Assembly (NCBI GenBank): GCA_016218805.1
Contig: JACRCW010000157.1
Span: 1 to 64,000 of the forward strand
Direction: 5' to 3'
Origin: Deltaproteobacteria bacterium
Lineage (GTDB): Bacteria; Myxococcota; JACRCW01
Length of the DNA: 64,000 bases
Both the position numbers and the translations under genes were made by a program. The notes below the pieces were generated by a model that was not told the DNA's origin, did no database searches, and saw nothing but the letters and a program-made list of their open reading frames with translations. Below are positions 24,556 to 33,544 of the stretch, in pieces; position 1 is the stretch's first letter; each line of letters begins with the position of its first letter.

Positions 24556-26703
24556 ATGCGTACGAAGGTCGGGTTGGGCGCCTGGGTGGTGGGTGGGGGG
24601 CTGGTGGCGTCGGGTTGCCTCACTCCCATGGAGGAAGGGCCCGCCGCGGACGTGCTTGCCAGCGAGGAAGACGGCGAGCTGGCCCCCGGCTTCACCGAAT
24701 CCGCGGTGTACACGGAAGACCAATGGCGCACGGCGACCGGCGCGGCGCTCCCGGAGAGCGGGCACCCCTACCGGAACAACCTGTCCGAGGCCGCGGTGGT
24801 GGACGCGCCCGGTTGCGCCCAGGCCACGCGGCTGCGGTTTGAGCGCATTGAGCTGCGCAGCGGTGACAGCCTTTCACTGTACGGCGCGGACGGGCGGCGC
24901 GCGCAGCGTATCACCGGCACGCGGTCCAACTTTGTCACCAACGCCGTGACCGGCACGCAGGTGCGGCTGGTGCTGCGGACCAACGGGTCCGGCACGGCGT
25001 ACGGCTACAAGGTCTCCGCCGTCCAGGTGGTGGAAGGCGCCATCCCCTGCCCCATGATCGCCTGGCGCATGTGCGGTGAAGACCAGGTCACCATGGCGCG
25101 TGACCCCACGCCGGTGTGCGCCTGCCCGCGGCCGCCGCGTTGCGAGGCCCTCACCGACTTCACGGCGACGTTTGGCGCCGGTGGGGGGTTCAGCGGCGGT
25201 TGGAGCGGCCAGTTGCTGGACGGGCGCGGTCAGCTGTGGCGCGTGCGCCGCCAGACCGCAGGCAGCCAGGAGGAGCGGACGCTGGTGGGGTTCGCGTCAC
25301 TGGCCCGTACCAAGCAGCTGGCGGAAGCGCTGCAAGGCATGGACTTCTTCCGCCGGCAGAACCCGCATGACGCCGCCAACATGACGGTGACGTTTGCCGC
25401 GGTGCAGGGCGCGCTGCAGGGGGACGCCTCCTGGCCCTCCGGCGGGCAGCCGCCGGAGATGGAACCCGCGGTCAGCGCGTTCACCAAGGCGGCCACCTGC
25501 GGCACGGATGCCGACGCGGCGCACTGCGCATCCGGCTTCGCGTGCCAGAACAATGAATGCGTGGAGGCCCCCAGCTGCATCTGCCCCATGCTCTATGCGC
25601 CCGTGTGCAGCGAGTTCCACACGACATACGGCAACGCCTGCGGCGCGTCCTGTGCCGGCGAGCCCGTGGCCCACACGGGCGCGTGCGGCATTGACGGCGA
25701 GCCCTGCGGCGGCACGGCACAGCTGTCCTGCGCGGACGGGTTTGCCTGCTTCTACGGACCCGAGGGCCAACCCTCCCGCGAGCCCAGCTACCCGCTGCAG
25801 CCCGGCACCTGCCGGCCGGCGGACGGGACCGGCTGTGCGTGCCCGGAGATCTACGCGCCGGTGTGCGGCAGCGACGGGAGGACGTACGCCAGCTCCTGCC
25901 AGGCGGGCTGCCAGGGCGTGGCCGTGGCGCGCACCGGGCCGTGCGGCGCCGCCGGAGACCCGTGCGCGCCGGACAATGGCTGGACGTGCGCCGTGGGGCT
26001 GACCTGCCAGGAGAACGTCTGCCAGGACCAGCCCGCGTGCGTGTGCCGGATGATGTACAGCCCGGTGTGCGCGGTGAATGGGACCACCTACAACAGCCCG
26101 TGTGACGCGGCGTGTGACAACGCGCCGGTGCTCCACGACGGGCCCTGCGGCACCGAAGGCGACACCTGCGGCACCATCCGCGGACTGGTCTGCCAGGACG
26201 CGTTCAAGTGCCGCTACGCGGAGTCCACGTATGTGGCCCCCTATCCGGACGCTGGTGGAACGTGCGTCCCCTCCGCCTACTGCGACGCGCCCATTGAGTG
26301 CGGCACCAACGTCCGCCTGTCCTGCCCCGCCACCTGGTTCTGCGAGAGCCATGCGTGCCGCTACGAGTGCAACGCGCCCGTGGAGAGGTGGGTGCCCGAA
26401 GAGGTGACCTTCCAGACGGCGCACCCGTATGCCAACGACGCGCGCAAGGGCTGGACGGCCACCGGGGACGCGGACACGCGCGCCATCCGGTTTGTGTTTG
26501 ACCGGTTTGAGACGGAGACGGACTACGACTTTGTCACGCTGTACGACGAGGGGTGGAACGAGGTGATCCGCTACAGCGGGACCCTGGCGGCGTTCACGAC
26601 GGTGGAAGTGCCTGGCCGCGTGGCGCACGTGGTGTTCACTTCGGATACCAGCGTGACCCGCTGGGGCGTCCGCGGCGTCCGCGTGGAGTACCGCAAGCCC
26701 TGA
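24556..26703 (+). CDS. Lipoprotein with three Kazal domains flanked by two CUB-like domains
   Basis: The 715-residue secreted protein has a lipobox VASGC near residue 20. A first CUB-like beta domain lies at about 45-165 ([19 protein letters not shown] to [11 protein letters not shown]). Three Kazal-type inhibitor domains follow at about 341-377, 427-463 and 495-531, each with the C-x-C-x3-YxPVC-x-G/N-xTY-x2-C pattern ([16 protein letters not shown] is the clearest). A second CUB-like domain is at about 616-715 ([18 protein letters not shown] to VRVEYRKP). Kazal domains inhibit serine proteases. The role may be to shield the cell from its own or other organisms' exoproteases, which is inference. 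SD GGAGGT sits 5 bases before ATG; an in-frame start 13 codons earlier is less likely. Confidence 0.87.
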   Translation: MRTKVGLGAWVVGGGLVASGCLTPMEEGPAADVLASEEDGELAPGFTESAVYTEDQWRTATGAALPESGHPYRNNLSEAAVVDAPGCAQATRLRFERIELRSGDSLSLYGADGRRAQRITGTRSNFVTNAVTGTQVRLVLRTNGSGTAYGYKVSAVQVVEGAIPCPMIAWRMCGEDQVTMARDPTPVCACPRPPRCEALTDFTATFGAGGGFSGGWSGQLLDGRGQLWRVRRQTAGSQEERTLVGFASLARTKQLAEALQGMDFFRRQNPHDAANMTVTFAAVQGALQGDASWPSGGQPPEMEPAVSAFTKAATCGTDADAAHCASGFACQNNECVEAPSCICPMLYAPVCSEFHTTYGNACGASCAGEPVAHTGACGIDGEPCGGTAQLSCADGFACFYGPEGQPSREPSYPLQPGTCRPADGTGCACPEIYAPVCGSDGRTYASSCQAGCQGVAVARTGPCGAAGDPCAPDNGWTCAVGLTCQENVCQDQPACVCRMMYSPVCAVNGTTYNSPCDAACDNAPVLHDGPCGTEGDTCGTIRGLVCQDAFKCRYAESTYVAPYPDAGGTCVPSAYCDAPIECGTNVRLSCPATWFCESHACRYECNAPVERWVPEEVTFQTAHPYANDARKGWTATGDADTRAIRFVFDRFETETDYDFVTLYDEGWNEVIRYSGTLAAFTTVEVPGRVAHVVFTSDTSVTRWGVRGVRVEYRKP

Positions 26704-26712
26704 CCCGCCCGC

Positions 26713-27930
26713 TCACCGCGGTGCGGCCACGCCCCACACCATCCGCGGCGCGCTGCGCAGCACCGTCGTCCGCAGGGGCGCCATCCCGTCATTCACCGCC
26801 ATCAGCCGCGTGAACACCACCGGCTGCGCCTCCAGTGCCCGCATGACCAGCCTCAGCACCCAGGGCCGGTCCACGCTCCACAGCAGCAGGTGTGACAGCC
26901 GCCGCAGGTCCCGCACGCGGCGGCGGCGGAAGGCCGCGTAGGCCCGCAGCGCGTGTTCCGCCCCCGCCGGGTCCGCCAGGCAGCGCGCCACGCAGTCCGC
27001 CGCCGCGCCCGCCGTGGACAGCGCCACGCTCATCCCCTGGCCGGTCAGCGCATCCGCAGAGCCGGCGGCGTCCCCCACCAGCACCGCTCCGTCCGTGGTG
27101 CACCCGGTGGCCGCGGTCTCCAGCGGCCCCCACGCAAGCGGCGTGGAGACGGGCGTGGCCCCGGCCAGCAGCCCGCGCAGCGGTTCGCACTCCGTGAGCA
27201 GGCGCGTGAAACCCTGGCCCAGATGCCCGCCCAGCGGCGCCATCATGGACCGCGGCAGCAGCGCGGCCACGTTGAGCTCGTTGTGCGGGAGCGGGGTGAC
27301 GTACAGGTCCCAGCCGTCCATGAAGTGCACGTGCACCAGGCCGTCCGCGGACGGCCGCGCCAGGCGGAAGTGCTGCCGCACACCAAACCGCGGGTGCCCG
27401 GAACGGGAGCCCCGCAGGCCCAGCAGCCGCTGTGACGCGCCGTGCGTGCCGTCCGCTCCCACGACAAACCGCGCCTGCCACCGCTGCTCTCCCGCCACCA
27501 GCTCCCAGCCGCCGTCCTGCCGGGACACGCCGGTCACCGCCGCACCCTCCACGCGCTCCACGCCGCGGCGCACCGTCTCCTCCGCCAGCACGCGGTCCAG
27601 CACCCACCGCCGCACCGCCACGCCGCGCCCGCCCCCGGGAAACGCACCCGTGGCGGTCCTCCCGCGGTGGTGGAACGCAATGGCCGGGAATGCGTGGATG
27701 CCTTCGGCCGCCAGCCGCCCCAGCAGCCGGTGCTTCTCCAGCCAGGCGGCGCCGGATGGGGCCAGGCCTTCGCCGCAGGGCTTTTCCCGCGGGAAGTGAT
27801 CCGCCTCCAGGACCACCACCCGCAGCCCGCGCGCGGCAAGCTCCAGCGCCATGGCGCTGCCCGTCACGCTCCCGCCAATGACCGCCACGTCCCAGACCAC
27901 CGTGCCACTCCACAGCCCCCGGTGCCCCAT
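26713..27930 (-). CDS. FAD-dependent oxidoreductase (PHBH / geranylgeranyl reductase-like)
   Basis: The 405-residue flavoprotein belongs to the p-hydroxybenzoate hydroxylase fold. The FAD-binding GGSVTGSAMALELAARGLRV and EAD are at the N-terminus (the usual GxGxxG reads GGSVTGS). The second FAD motif is VVGADGTHGASQRLLG (DG motif) and the third is VLVGDAAGSADALTGQGM. The REKPCGEGLAPSG block is shared with geranylgeranyl reductases and tryptophan-halogenase relatives. The C-terminal helices (LRRLSHLLLWSVDRPWVLRLVM) may bind a membrane or lipid. The substrate is not identifiable. It converges with the Kazal/CUB gene and is divergent from the HEAT-repeat gene. Confidence 0.85.
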   Translation of the reverse strand: MGHRGLWSGTVVWDVAVIGGSVTGSAMALELAARGLRVVVLEADHFPREKPCGEGLAPSGAAWLEKHRLLGRLAAEGIHAFPAIAFHHRGRTATGAFPGGGRGVAVRRWVLDRVLAEETVRRGVERVEGAAVTGVSRQDGGWELVAGEQRWQARFVVGADGTHGASQRLLGLRGSRSGHPRFGVRQHFRLARPSADGLVHVHFMDGWDLYVTPLPHNELNVAALLPRSMMAPLGGHLGQGFTRLLTECEPLRGLLAGATPVSTPLAWGPLETAATGCTTDGAVLVGDAAGSADALTGQGMSVALSTAGAAADCVARCLADPAGAEHALRAYAAFRRRRVRDLRRLSHLLLWSVDRPWVLRLVMRALEAQPVVFTRLMAVNDGMAPLRTTVLRSAPRMVWGVAAPR

Positions 27931-28037
27931 ACCGACGCGCGGTCCGCGCCGGCAACGCCGACCCGCCGCGGGGCATTGCCGGGGCCCCTTGGTGCTGTGG
28001 CATGGTGCCGCCCGTCACGTCGTCGAAGGGGAGCCCG

Positions 28038-29651
28038 ATGAAGGAGATCGACCGGATTGCCGCGCTGCTGGGCAGCGACGCGATGGAGAAGCAGGTGGCC
28101 GCGGCCATCATCCTGGGCGAGCTGGAGGTGGGCACGCCCGCGGTGCTGACCGGGCTGGGGAAGCTGCTGGGCGCGGAAAACGCGGTGCTGCAGCGGCACG
28201 CGCTGGACGCGCTGGCGCGCATGGGGCCCGGCAAGCTGCTGCCGGAGGTGCTGCGCCGGGTCACCCACGCGGACGCGGAGGTGCGGCGCGCGGCGGCGGC
28301 GGCGCTGTCCGCCGCGGGCAAGGACGCCGTGGCGCTCATCAAGGAGCGGCTGGCCACGGCCCCCCCGGACGAGAAGCGCGCGCTGGAAGGCGTGCTGGCG
28401 CGCATGGGCGGCGGGGACGCGTTCAGCGCGCTGCTGCGCTCGCTGGTGGAGGACAACCCGGAGGCCGCCCGGCAGGCGGCGCTGGCCGTGCGCGAACAGG
28501 TGCGCGCCGCGGACGCGCGCTCCCGCCGCGCGTACCTGGCGGAGACCGAGCGCTTCCTGGCGATGAAGAAGACCCAGGAGAGCCCGTCCGCCATGGCGGC
28601 GGCACTGAAGATCCTGGGCTTCATTGAGGACGACAAGGCGCTCCCCACGCTGCTCACCTGGCTCAAGAAGGCCGGCGCGCCCGCGGAGATAAGGCAGGAG
28701 GCCATCATTGCCGTGCGGTTTGCGCTCAAGGACCCGGACAAAGCGCGCGGCACGCTGGACGCGCTGCTGGAGATTGCCGAAGGCGGCGACAGAATGTTGG
28801 CGCGCACGGCCACGGACACGCTGCTGGGACTCAAACTGCCCGCCGCCATGGCGGGGCGGCTGGCGCGGCTGGCCGGTGCGGCGGACGGAGACCGGGCCAA
28901 GGTGGCCATGGAGCAGCTGGGCCAGCAGGACGGCAAGGAGGCCACCAAGGCGCTGGTGGAGCTGGTGGCCACGGCGCCGCGGGCGCGCGCGGAGGGTGCC
29001 ATCACCGCGCTGCAGGGGCACGAAGGCGCTGCCGGCATGCTGGCGCGCGCGCTGCTCAAGGCGACCGACGCGGACCGCGCGTGGCTCATCCGCAAGGCGG
29101 TCAAGCAGTGCGGCGGCGGCCGCCTGGACAAGAGGCTGCGCGACGAGCTGCTGGAGACGGCGTTTGAGCGCATCACCGCGGGCGAGCCGGGCTGGGAGGC
29201 GCTGCTGGAGGTGGCGCGGGACGCGGACCCGGAGACCACCGCGGAGGCACTGCGCGAGCTGGCCGCGCGCCTCAAGAAGGCCAAGAAGGAGGACCGTGCG
29301 CTGGCCGCCTTCCGCGTGCTGTGCCGCAGCGAGCACGCCACCGACGACGACCGCTACCTGTTGGCCTCACTGGAACTGGGGCGCAGCAAGCTGGACACGC
29401 ACCCGCTGTCCCGCGCGCGTGACGAGGCGCTGGGCCTGGTGCAGCAGCTGCTGGCGCGCCGTTACGACGTGGGCGCGGCGCTCAGGAAGGACCGCAGCAT
29501 CAGCCTGGAGCACAAGTTCTATCTGGGCTTCCACTTCATTGAGAAAGGCGAGCCGCTGGGCGAGGAGCTGCTCACCGAAGTGGTGGAGAAGTCCGGCCGC
29601 ACCAAGATGGGTAAGACCGCCAAAAACAAGTTGAAGCTGGCTGAGCAGTGA
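28038..29651 (+). CDS. HEAT-repeat protein
   Basis: The 537-residue protein consists mostly of paired alpha helices of about 30-35 residues, as in HEAT repeats: VLTGLGKLLGAENAVLQRHALDALARMG, VLRRVTHADAEVRRAAAAALSAAG and so on (read in parts), reaching about residue 450. A basic tail follows (SGRTKMGKTAKNKLKLAEQ). Such solenoids bind proteins; no enzymatic motif is present. ATG 28038 has AGGGGAG upstream. Its TGA overlaps the GTG start of the M28 peptidase by 4 bases, so the two are translationally coupled and possibly act together. Confidence 0.85.
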   Translation: MKEIDRIAALLGSDAMEKQVAAAIILGELEVGTPAVLTGLGKLLGAENAVLQRHALDALARMGPGKLLPEVLRRVTHADAEVRRAAAAALSAAGKDAVALIKERLATAPPDEKRALEGVLARMGGGDAFSALLRSLVEDNPEAARQAALAVREQVRAADARSRRAYLAETERFLAMKKTQESPSAMAAALKILGFIEDDKALPTLLTWLKKAGAPAEIRQEAIIAVRFALKDPDKARGTLDALLEIAEGGDRMLARTATDTLLGLKLPAAMAGRLARLAGAADGDRAKVAMEQLGQQDGKEATKALVELVATAPRARAEGAITALQGHEGAAGMLARALLKATDADRAWLIRKAVKQCGGGRLDKRLRDELLETAFERITAGEPGWEALLEVARDADPETTAEALRELAARLKKAKKEDRALAAFRVLCRSEHATDDDRYLLASLELGRSKLDTHPLSRARDEALGLVQQLLARRYDVGAALRKDRSISLEHKFYLGFHFIEKGEPLGEELLTEVVEKSGRTKMGKTAKNKLKLAEQ

Positions 29652-30628
29652 AGCGGTTCCGGGGGCCGGTGCTGGCGGCGGGAGGGTTTGCCGCGGCGCT
29701 GGCCGGCGGGGCGGCGTTCCTGGTGCAGCCGGTCTGGCCGGGGGAGCGGGCCGGGCCGCCGGTCAACCCGGACCCCGCGCGCCTGGAGCGGGATGTGCGC
29801 GCGCTGGTGGCCATCCCGCCGGGCCGCGGGCAGCTGCAGGTGGACGGCCTGGACCGCGCGGCCGCGTTCATCACGGATGAGCTGCGCGCCGCCGGGCTCG
29901 CCCCGGCGGACCAGCCGTACGTGGTGGAGGCGCGCACCTACCGCAACGTGCGGGCGCGGCTGGGGACGGGGAAGGGCCCGCTGGTGGTGGTGGGTGCGCA
30001 CTATGACACCTGTGAAGCGCTCCCCGGCGCGGACGACAACGCCAGCGGCGTGGCGGGCCTGTTGGAGCTCGCCCGGCTGCTGGTGGTGCACCCGCCGCAA
30101 GCTCCCGTGGAGCTGGTGGCGTGGAGCCTGGAGGAGCCGCCGCACTTCCGGAAGGACAGCATGGGCAGCGCGCACCATGCGGCGTGGCTGGCGGGGCAGG
30201 GCGCAGCGGTGCGCGCAGCGCTGTCCGTGGAGATGATCGGAGTGTTCTCAGACGAGCCGGGCACCCAGCGCTTCCCGTTTGCGGTGCTGGGGCTCCTGTA
30301 TGGGACCACCGCGGACTTTGTGGCCGTGGTGGGGGACACCGGGCAGGTGGGCCTGGTGCGCAAGCTCAAAGGCGCCATGGCCAGCGCCACCACGCTCTCC
30401 GTGCGGTCCATCAATGCGCCGCGGGTGGTGCAGGGGATCGACTTCTCCGACCACCTGAACTTCTGGAAACACGGGTGGCCGGCGGTGATGGTGACGGACA
30501 CCTCGTTCAACCGCTACCCGCACTACCACGAGGCCACGGACACGCCGGAGAAGCTGGACTACCGGCGCATGGCCGAGGTGGTGCGGGGCCTGTTCTCCGG
30601 CGTGCACGCGCTGGCCGCCGCGCCCTGA
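29648..30628 (+). CDS. M28-family zinc aminopeptidase, membrane-anchored or exported
   Basis: The 326-residue peptidase has an N-terminal hydrophobic segment (VLAAGGFAAALAGGAAFLV) that is a signal peptide or anchor. The M28 ligands can be read in order: His and Asp in VGAHYDTCE, bridging Asp in GADDNASGVAG, catalytic Glu and neighbour in WSLEEPPHF, a metal acid in SVEMIGVF, and the last His in PHYHEATDTPEKLDY. All key residues are present. Family members remove N-terminal residues from peptides in the periplasm or outside the cell. GTG 29648 overlaps the HEAT-repeat stop (GTGA). Confidence 0.9.
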   Translation: MKRFRGPVLAAGGFAAALAGGAAFLVQPVWPGERAGPPVNPDPARLERDVRALVAIPPGRGQLQVDGLDRAAAFITDELRAAGLAPADQPYVVEARTYRNVRARLGTGKGPLVVVGAHYDTCEALPGADDNASGVAGLLELARLLVVHPPQAPVELVAWSLEEPPHFRKDSMGSAHHAAWLAGQGAAVRAALSVEMIGVFSDEPGTQRFPFAVLGLLYGTTADFVAVVGDTGQVGLVRKLKGAMASATTLSVRSINAPRVVQGIDFSDHLNFWKHGWPAVMVTDTSFNRYPHYHEATDTPEKLDYRRMAEVVRGLFSGVHALAAAP

Positions 30629-30630
30629 AC

Positions 30631-31224
30631 TCACGGCAGCCGGCGCACCTGGTCCCAGGCGGAGGGGTGGAGTTGGCGCACGGTGTGCGGGAACGCGGTC
30701 ATGGGCACGTCCTCCGGTGAGGCCAGGAAGGCCAGCGTCTCCGGCGCGCGGTCCTCCAGGTAGCCGGCTTTCTGGTAGCAGCGGCGGCCCGCGGTGTTGT
30801 GCGGCAACACGGACAGGCTGACCCGCGCCAGCGCCAGATCCCGGAAGGCATGCACCAGCGTCATGACGGTGAAGCGCGTGCCCAGGCCCTTGCCCTGCCG
30901 CGCCGTGTCGCCCACCAGGATGGCAAACTCTCCCCGGATGGCATCCAGCCGCCGCAGGTCACAGTCCCCGGCCAGCACGTTGTCCACAAACAGCACGTAC
31001 GGCCGCCCGCCGCCGTGCCGCATCTCCGCGTACATCTCCTCCACGTCCTCCGTCGTCATGTCGGAGGAGTTGCCCATCAGCGCGCGGTTGTGCGGGTGGT
31101 TGTACCAGCGCGCCAGCTGGCTGGCGTGTTCCGCCACCAGATGCTTGGTGGCGGAGCGGACCTCCAGGACCATCCGGTCAACTTCCCAACGGAGCGTGAC
31201 GTCGTGCACCGGCCCATCTTCCAC
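30631..31224 (-). CDS. GNAT-family N-acetyltransferase
   Basis: The 197-residue acetyltransferase has the acetyl-CoA pyrophosphate loop QGKGLGTRF (motif A, about residues 110-118), preceded by the strand EFAILVGD. The following motif B region is LARVSLSVLPHNTAGRRCYQKAGY, typical of RimJ/RimL-like GNATs. The acceptor is unknown; the ARWYNHPHNRALMG start resembles acetyltransferases acting on amino-sugars or protein N-termini. The start is uncertain: ATG 31224 or ATG 31173 (MVLEVRSATK), the latter where the domain begins. It converges with the M28 gene. Confidence 0.85.
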   Translation of the reverse strand: MEDGPVHDVTLRWEVDRMVLEVRSATKHLVAEHASQLARWYNHPHNRALMGNSSDMTTEDVEEMYAEMRHGGGRPYVLFVDNVLAGDCDLRRLDAIRGEFAILVGDTARQGKGLGTRFTVMTLVHAFRDLALARVSLSVLPHNTAGRRCYQKAGYLEDRAPETLAFLASPEDVPMTAFPHTVRQLHPSAWDQVRRLP

Positions 31225-31331
31225 GCGCGGAGGCCCGGAGGGAAGGGCCCCGGAAACACCGCGCGCCCCGGCCGGTCCACCGGGGACCGACGCGGGGCGC
31301 GGGGACTGCGATTTGAACCGCCCGTCCGACG

Positions 31332-32675
31332 TCAGGACCGCAGGTTGCGGACCGGCGTCATCTGCATGTCGTGCATGGTCTTGATCATGTTGGACAGCAT
31401 CTCGTACAGCTTCTGCAGGTCGCCCATCAGTTTCTGCAGCATCTGCTGCTTCATGGTGTCAGACATCTTGGACGGGTCCATCTTCTGACCCAGGTCCCCG
31501 CCCTCCATCCCGCCACCACCGCCGCCGCCACCACCGCCGGCACCACGCGCCCCGCCGCCGCCCGCGCCGCCCATCACCTGGCTGAGCGCGCCGCTGACCA
31601 TGTTGCCCTTGGCGCCCTTGGCCCCGCCGGCACCCTTGGCGCCCTTGGCCCCGCCTGGCCCCTTGGCGCCCTTGGCGCCGCCCGGCCCCTTGGCCCCACC
31701 CGGTCCCTTGGCGCCGCCCGGGCCCTTGGCGCCACCCGCTCCGCCGGCGCCGCCGCTGGACTGCATGGACTGGTCAAGCTCCTTCACCTTCTTCATGATG
31801 TCGTCTTCCTTCTTCTTGGCGTACTTCATCAGCAGCAGGAAGAGGACATCCTCAAAGCTGGCGTGGGCCAGATCAATTCCCATGCCCTTGGCGAACTCCT
31901 GGCCTTCAGGCCCCACGACGTCACCCCAGCCCCCGGCGCCGCCCGCACCGGACGCGCCGCCGGCCTGCTGCGCCTGCGCCCCGCCGGCGGACTGCGCACC
32001 GCCCGGACCGTTCTTGGCAAAGTCCGCCAGGTTGCCCGCCAGCCGCGCAAACATGCTCTGCAGCGGACCGCCTGCGCCAAACGGCACGGCCAGACCTGCC
32101 AGCGCGCCCGCAATGCCCGCACCGCCGAGCAACCCGTCCCGCAGCGTGTTCTTGAGGATGTCACCGATCATGGATGTGGGCGGGCGGAAGACGGTGAGCT
32201 TCCCGTCATTGCGGCCGTCCGGGATGATCACGCCGCCCAGCGCGCGCTCCATGGCGTTCTTGAGGAGGGGATCCCGCCGGATGGCCTGCTCCATGGAGCG
32301 GCCCACCAGGCCCTTGCCAAACGGGGCTTCGCGCCGGACGCCGCCCATGGGGTTGAAGCCGGGGGGCGCACCCAGAGCCTGGGCCAGCGGCGTGCTCATG
32401 GCCGCGCTGAGCATGTCCCCGGGCCGCGGCGAGAAGAACGCCGGCGGCAGCGCCGTGCCCATGATCTTGGAGAAGTCCTCCACCCCCTTCTGGAACATGT
32501 CCGAAAGGTTGTGGAACATCCCCGCAAAATCACCGGTATCAGCGTCAATCTGCGCGCCGATGGCCGCCGACACGCTGCCAGGAATCCCCAAGCGCTGGAG
32601 CACCTGCGAGGTGTCCATCCCAAGGGAAGCAAAAGGACCGAACTGAGAACCGCCGCCAACGGAGGACACGGACAC
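31332..32675 (-). CDS. Gly-rich protein with collagen-like AKGPGG repeats, harpin-like composition
   Basis: The 447-residue protein of unknown family has no Cys in the chosen frame. It has an amphipathic helical N-terminal half (FAGMFHNLSDMFQKGVEDFSK, MIGDILKNTLRDGLLGG) and a helical block LASFEDVLFLLLMKYAKKKEDD-like at about 285-320. A collagen-like tract of GAKGPGGAKG triplets (about 325-365) and a Gly run follow, and the C-terminal helix is QQMLQKLMGDLQKLYEML. The composition (Gly-rich, no Cys, amphipathic helices, no signal peptide) recalls type III-secreted harpins and translocator-like proteins, but I see no secretion genes here. GTG 32675 is chosen because AGAGGAG lies 8 bases upstream. 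A divergent 209-base region separates it from the next gene. Confidence 0.7.
   Translation of the reverse strand: MSVSSVGGGSQFGPFASLGMDTSQVLQRLGIPGSVSAAIGAQIDADTGDFAGMFHNLSDMFQKGVEDFSKIMGTALPPAFFSPRPGDMLSAAMSTPLAQALGAPPGFNPMGGVRREAPFGKGLVGRSMEQAIRRDPLLKNAMERALGGVIIPDGRNDGKLTVFRPPTSMIGDILKNTLRDGLLGGAGIAGALAGLAVPFGAGGPLQSMFARLAGNLADFAKNGPGGAQSAGGAQAQQAGGASGAGGAGGWGDVVGPEGQEFAKGMGIDLAHASFEDVLFLLLMKYAKKKEDDIMKKVKELDQSMQSSGGAGGAGGAKGPGGAKGPGGAKGPGGAKGAKGPGGAKGAKGAGGAKGAKGNMVSGALSQVMGGAGGGGARGAGGGGGGGGGGMEGGDLGQKMDPSKMSDTMKQQMLQKLMGDLQKLYEMLSNMIKTMHDMQMTPVRNLRS
31603..31745 (-). repeat. Tandem GAKGPGG-coding repeat
   Basis: Short degenerate units of 9-18 bases encode GAKGPGG and GAKGAKG in the Gly-rich protein on the minus strand. 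Copies vary between Pro-Gly-Gly and Ala-Lys, and the length is likely to vary between strains. Confidence 0.8.
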
Positions 32676-32884
32676 GGGGGCAACTCCTCTACCGAGCCAG
32701 GTTGGGCCGGCAAATTTGGGGTTACGAAAGGTTATCCTTGCGCGCAAGATGATCGGTGCGTGAGAGGCATACGTCAACTGGGGGACCCGGGCGCTTGCGC
32801 GTCCTTGACCCACCGGGTCATGAAAGCACCCTTCCGGGTCCCACCCGGGCCCGTGCCGCGGGAGGGGACGGCGAGGTTTCAAGG
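32676..32884. promoter_or_regulatory. Divergent promoter region with a 12-bp palindrome
   Basis: This 209-base space separates the Gly-rich gene (minus) from the gene at 32885 (plus). It contains the perfect palindrome CTTGCGCGCAAG at 32737-32748 next to an AT-richer stretch with a GGTTA direct repeat (32720-32735). On the minus strand TTGCGC lies 17 bases before TAACCC, a possible promoter for the Gly-rich gene. The palindrome is a candidate operator. Confidence 0.35.
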
Positions 32885-33544
32885 ATGCTCTGGGTTAAGA
32901 AGTCCAAGGAAATCAACGCGGCATTCAAGGCGGCGCTGGAGCCGTTCCTGGCCGCCAGCCTGCCGGAGACGGACGCCGGGCAGGCCGCGTCAGACCTGAT
33001 GCGGGCGCTGCGCTTTGATCTGAGCCGCAGTGCCACGCGGCTGCGGCGCCGGCTCTACGGGATGTTCCGCAGCCCGCTGGTGCTGGTGGAGCTGGTCCGC
33101 CTGGGCGAAGACGGCTGGGGGCTTCGGCCGCCGGAGAAGGAACCGGACACGGTGGGGGACGTGGTGATGGATCCGTTCCGCGTCCTGTCCAACTTCCGCG
33201 TGTGGGGCAGCGCCAACCAGCGCATGTCCGCGCCGGACCGCGTGGTGGCGTTCCGCGTGGTGTTCAACGCGCTGCTCAGCGTGACCAAGTCCGGCCAGGC
33301 GCCCATGACGGACGCGGAAGCCGGCGCGCTGCTGGCCATGCACGCCAATGAAGGCGGCAAGAAGGTGAAGAAGGACGCGGTGTCCCCCGGCATCGTGCGG
33401 CATTTTCCGTCGTGGGGGCTGCAGACGCCTGACGCGGCGGGGATTGAAGCGCTGCTGGCGTCCCTGCAGACACGCGGCTTTGTGAAGCCCATGGAGGACA
33501 AGGCCATGTGGCGGCTTACTGAGGAAGTGCGCGTGGAGTTCTAG
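32885..33544 (+). CDS. Hypothetical protein, possible C-terminal winged helix
   Basis: The 219-residue protein is mostly helical with basic and hydrophobic blocks (LMRALRFDLSRSATRLRRRLYGMF, VVFNALLSVTKSG). The last 60 residues (GIEALLASLQTRGFVKPMEDKAMWRLTEEVRVEF in parts) read like a winged-helix wing. I do not recognise the family. The start at ATG 32885 follows a GGCGAGG stretch; the frame is open further upstream without a better start. It is divergent from the Gly-rich protein and ends by overlapping the transporter gene tail to tail by 4 bases. Confidence 0.6.
   Translation: MLWVKKSKEINAAFKAALEPFLAASLPETDAGQAASDLMRALRFDLSRSATRLRRRLYGMFRSPLVLVELVRLGEDGWGLRPPEKEPDTVGDVVMDPFRVLSNFRVWGSANQRMSAPDRVVAFRVVFNALLSVTKSGQAPMTDAEAGALLAMHANEGGKKVKKDAVSPGIVRHFPSWGLQTPDAAGIEALLASLQTRGFVKPMEDKAMWRLTEEVRVEF

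Noticed and set aside
31295-31330. T-arm-like sequence resembling the 3' end of a tRNA (GGTTCAAATC on the minus strand)
   Set aside because: The 5-bp T-stem does not pair, and no anticodon arm, D arm or acceptor stem can be drawn around it.
31603-31745. Possible CRISPR or intergenic satellite
   Set aside because: The repeat is in frame within a protein and encodes Gly-Ala-Lys/Pro-Gly-Gly triplets.
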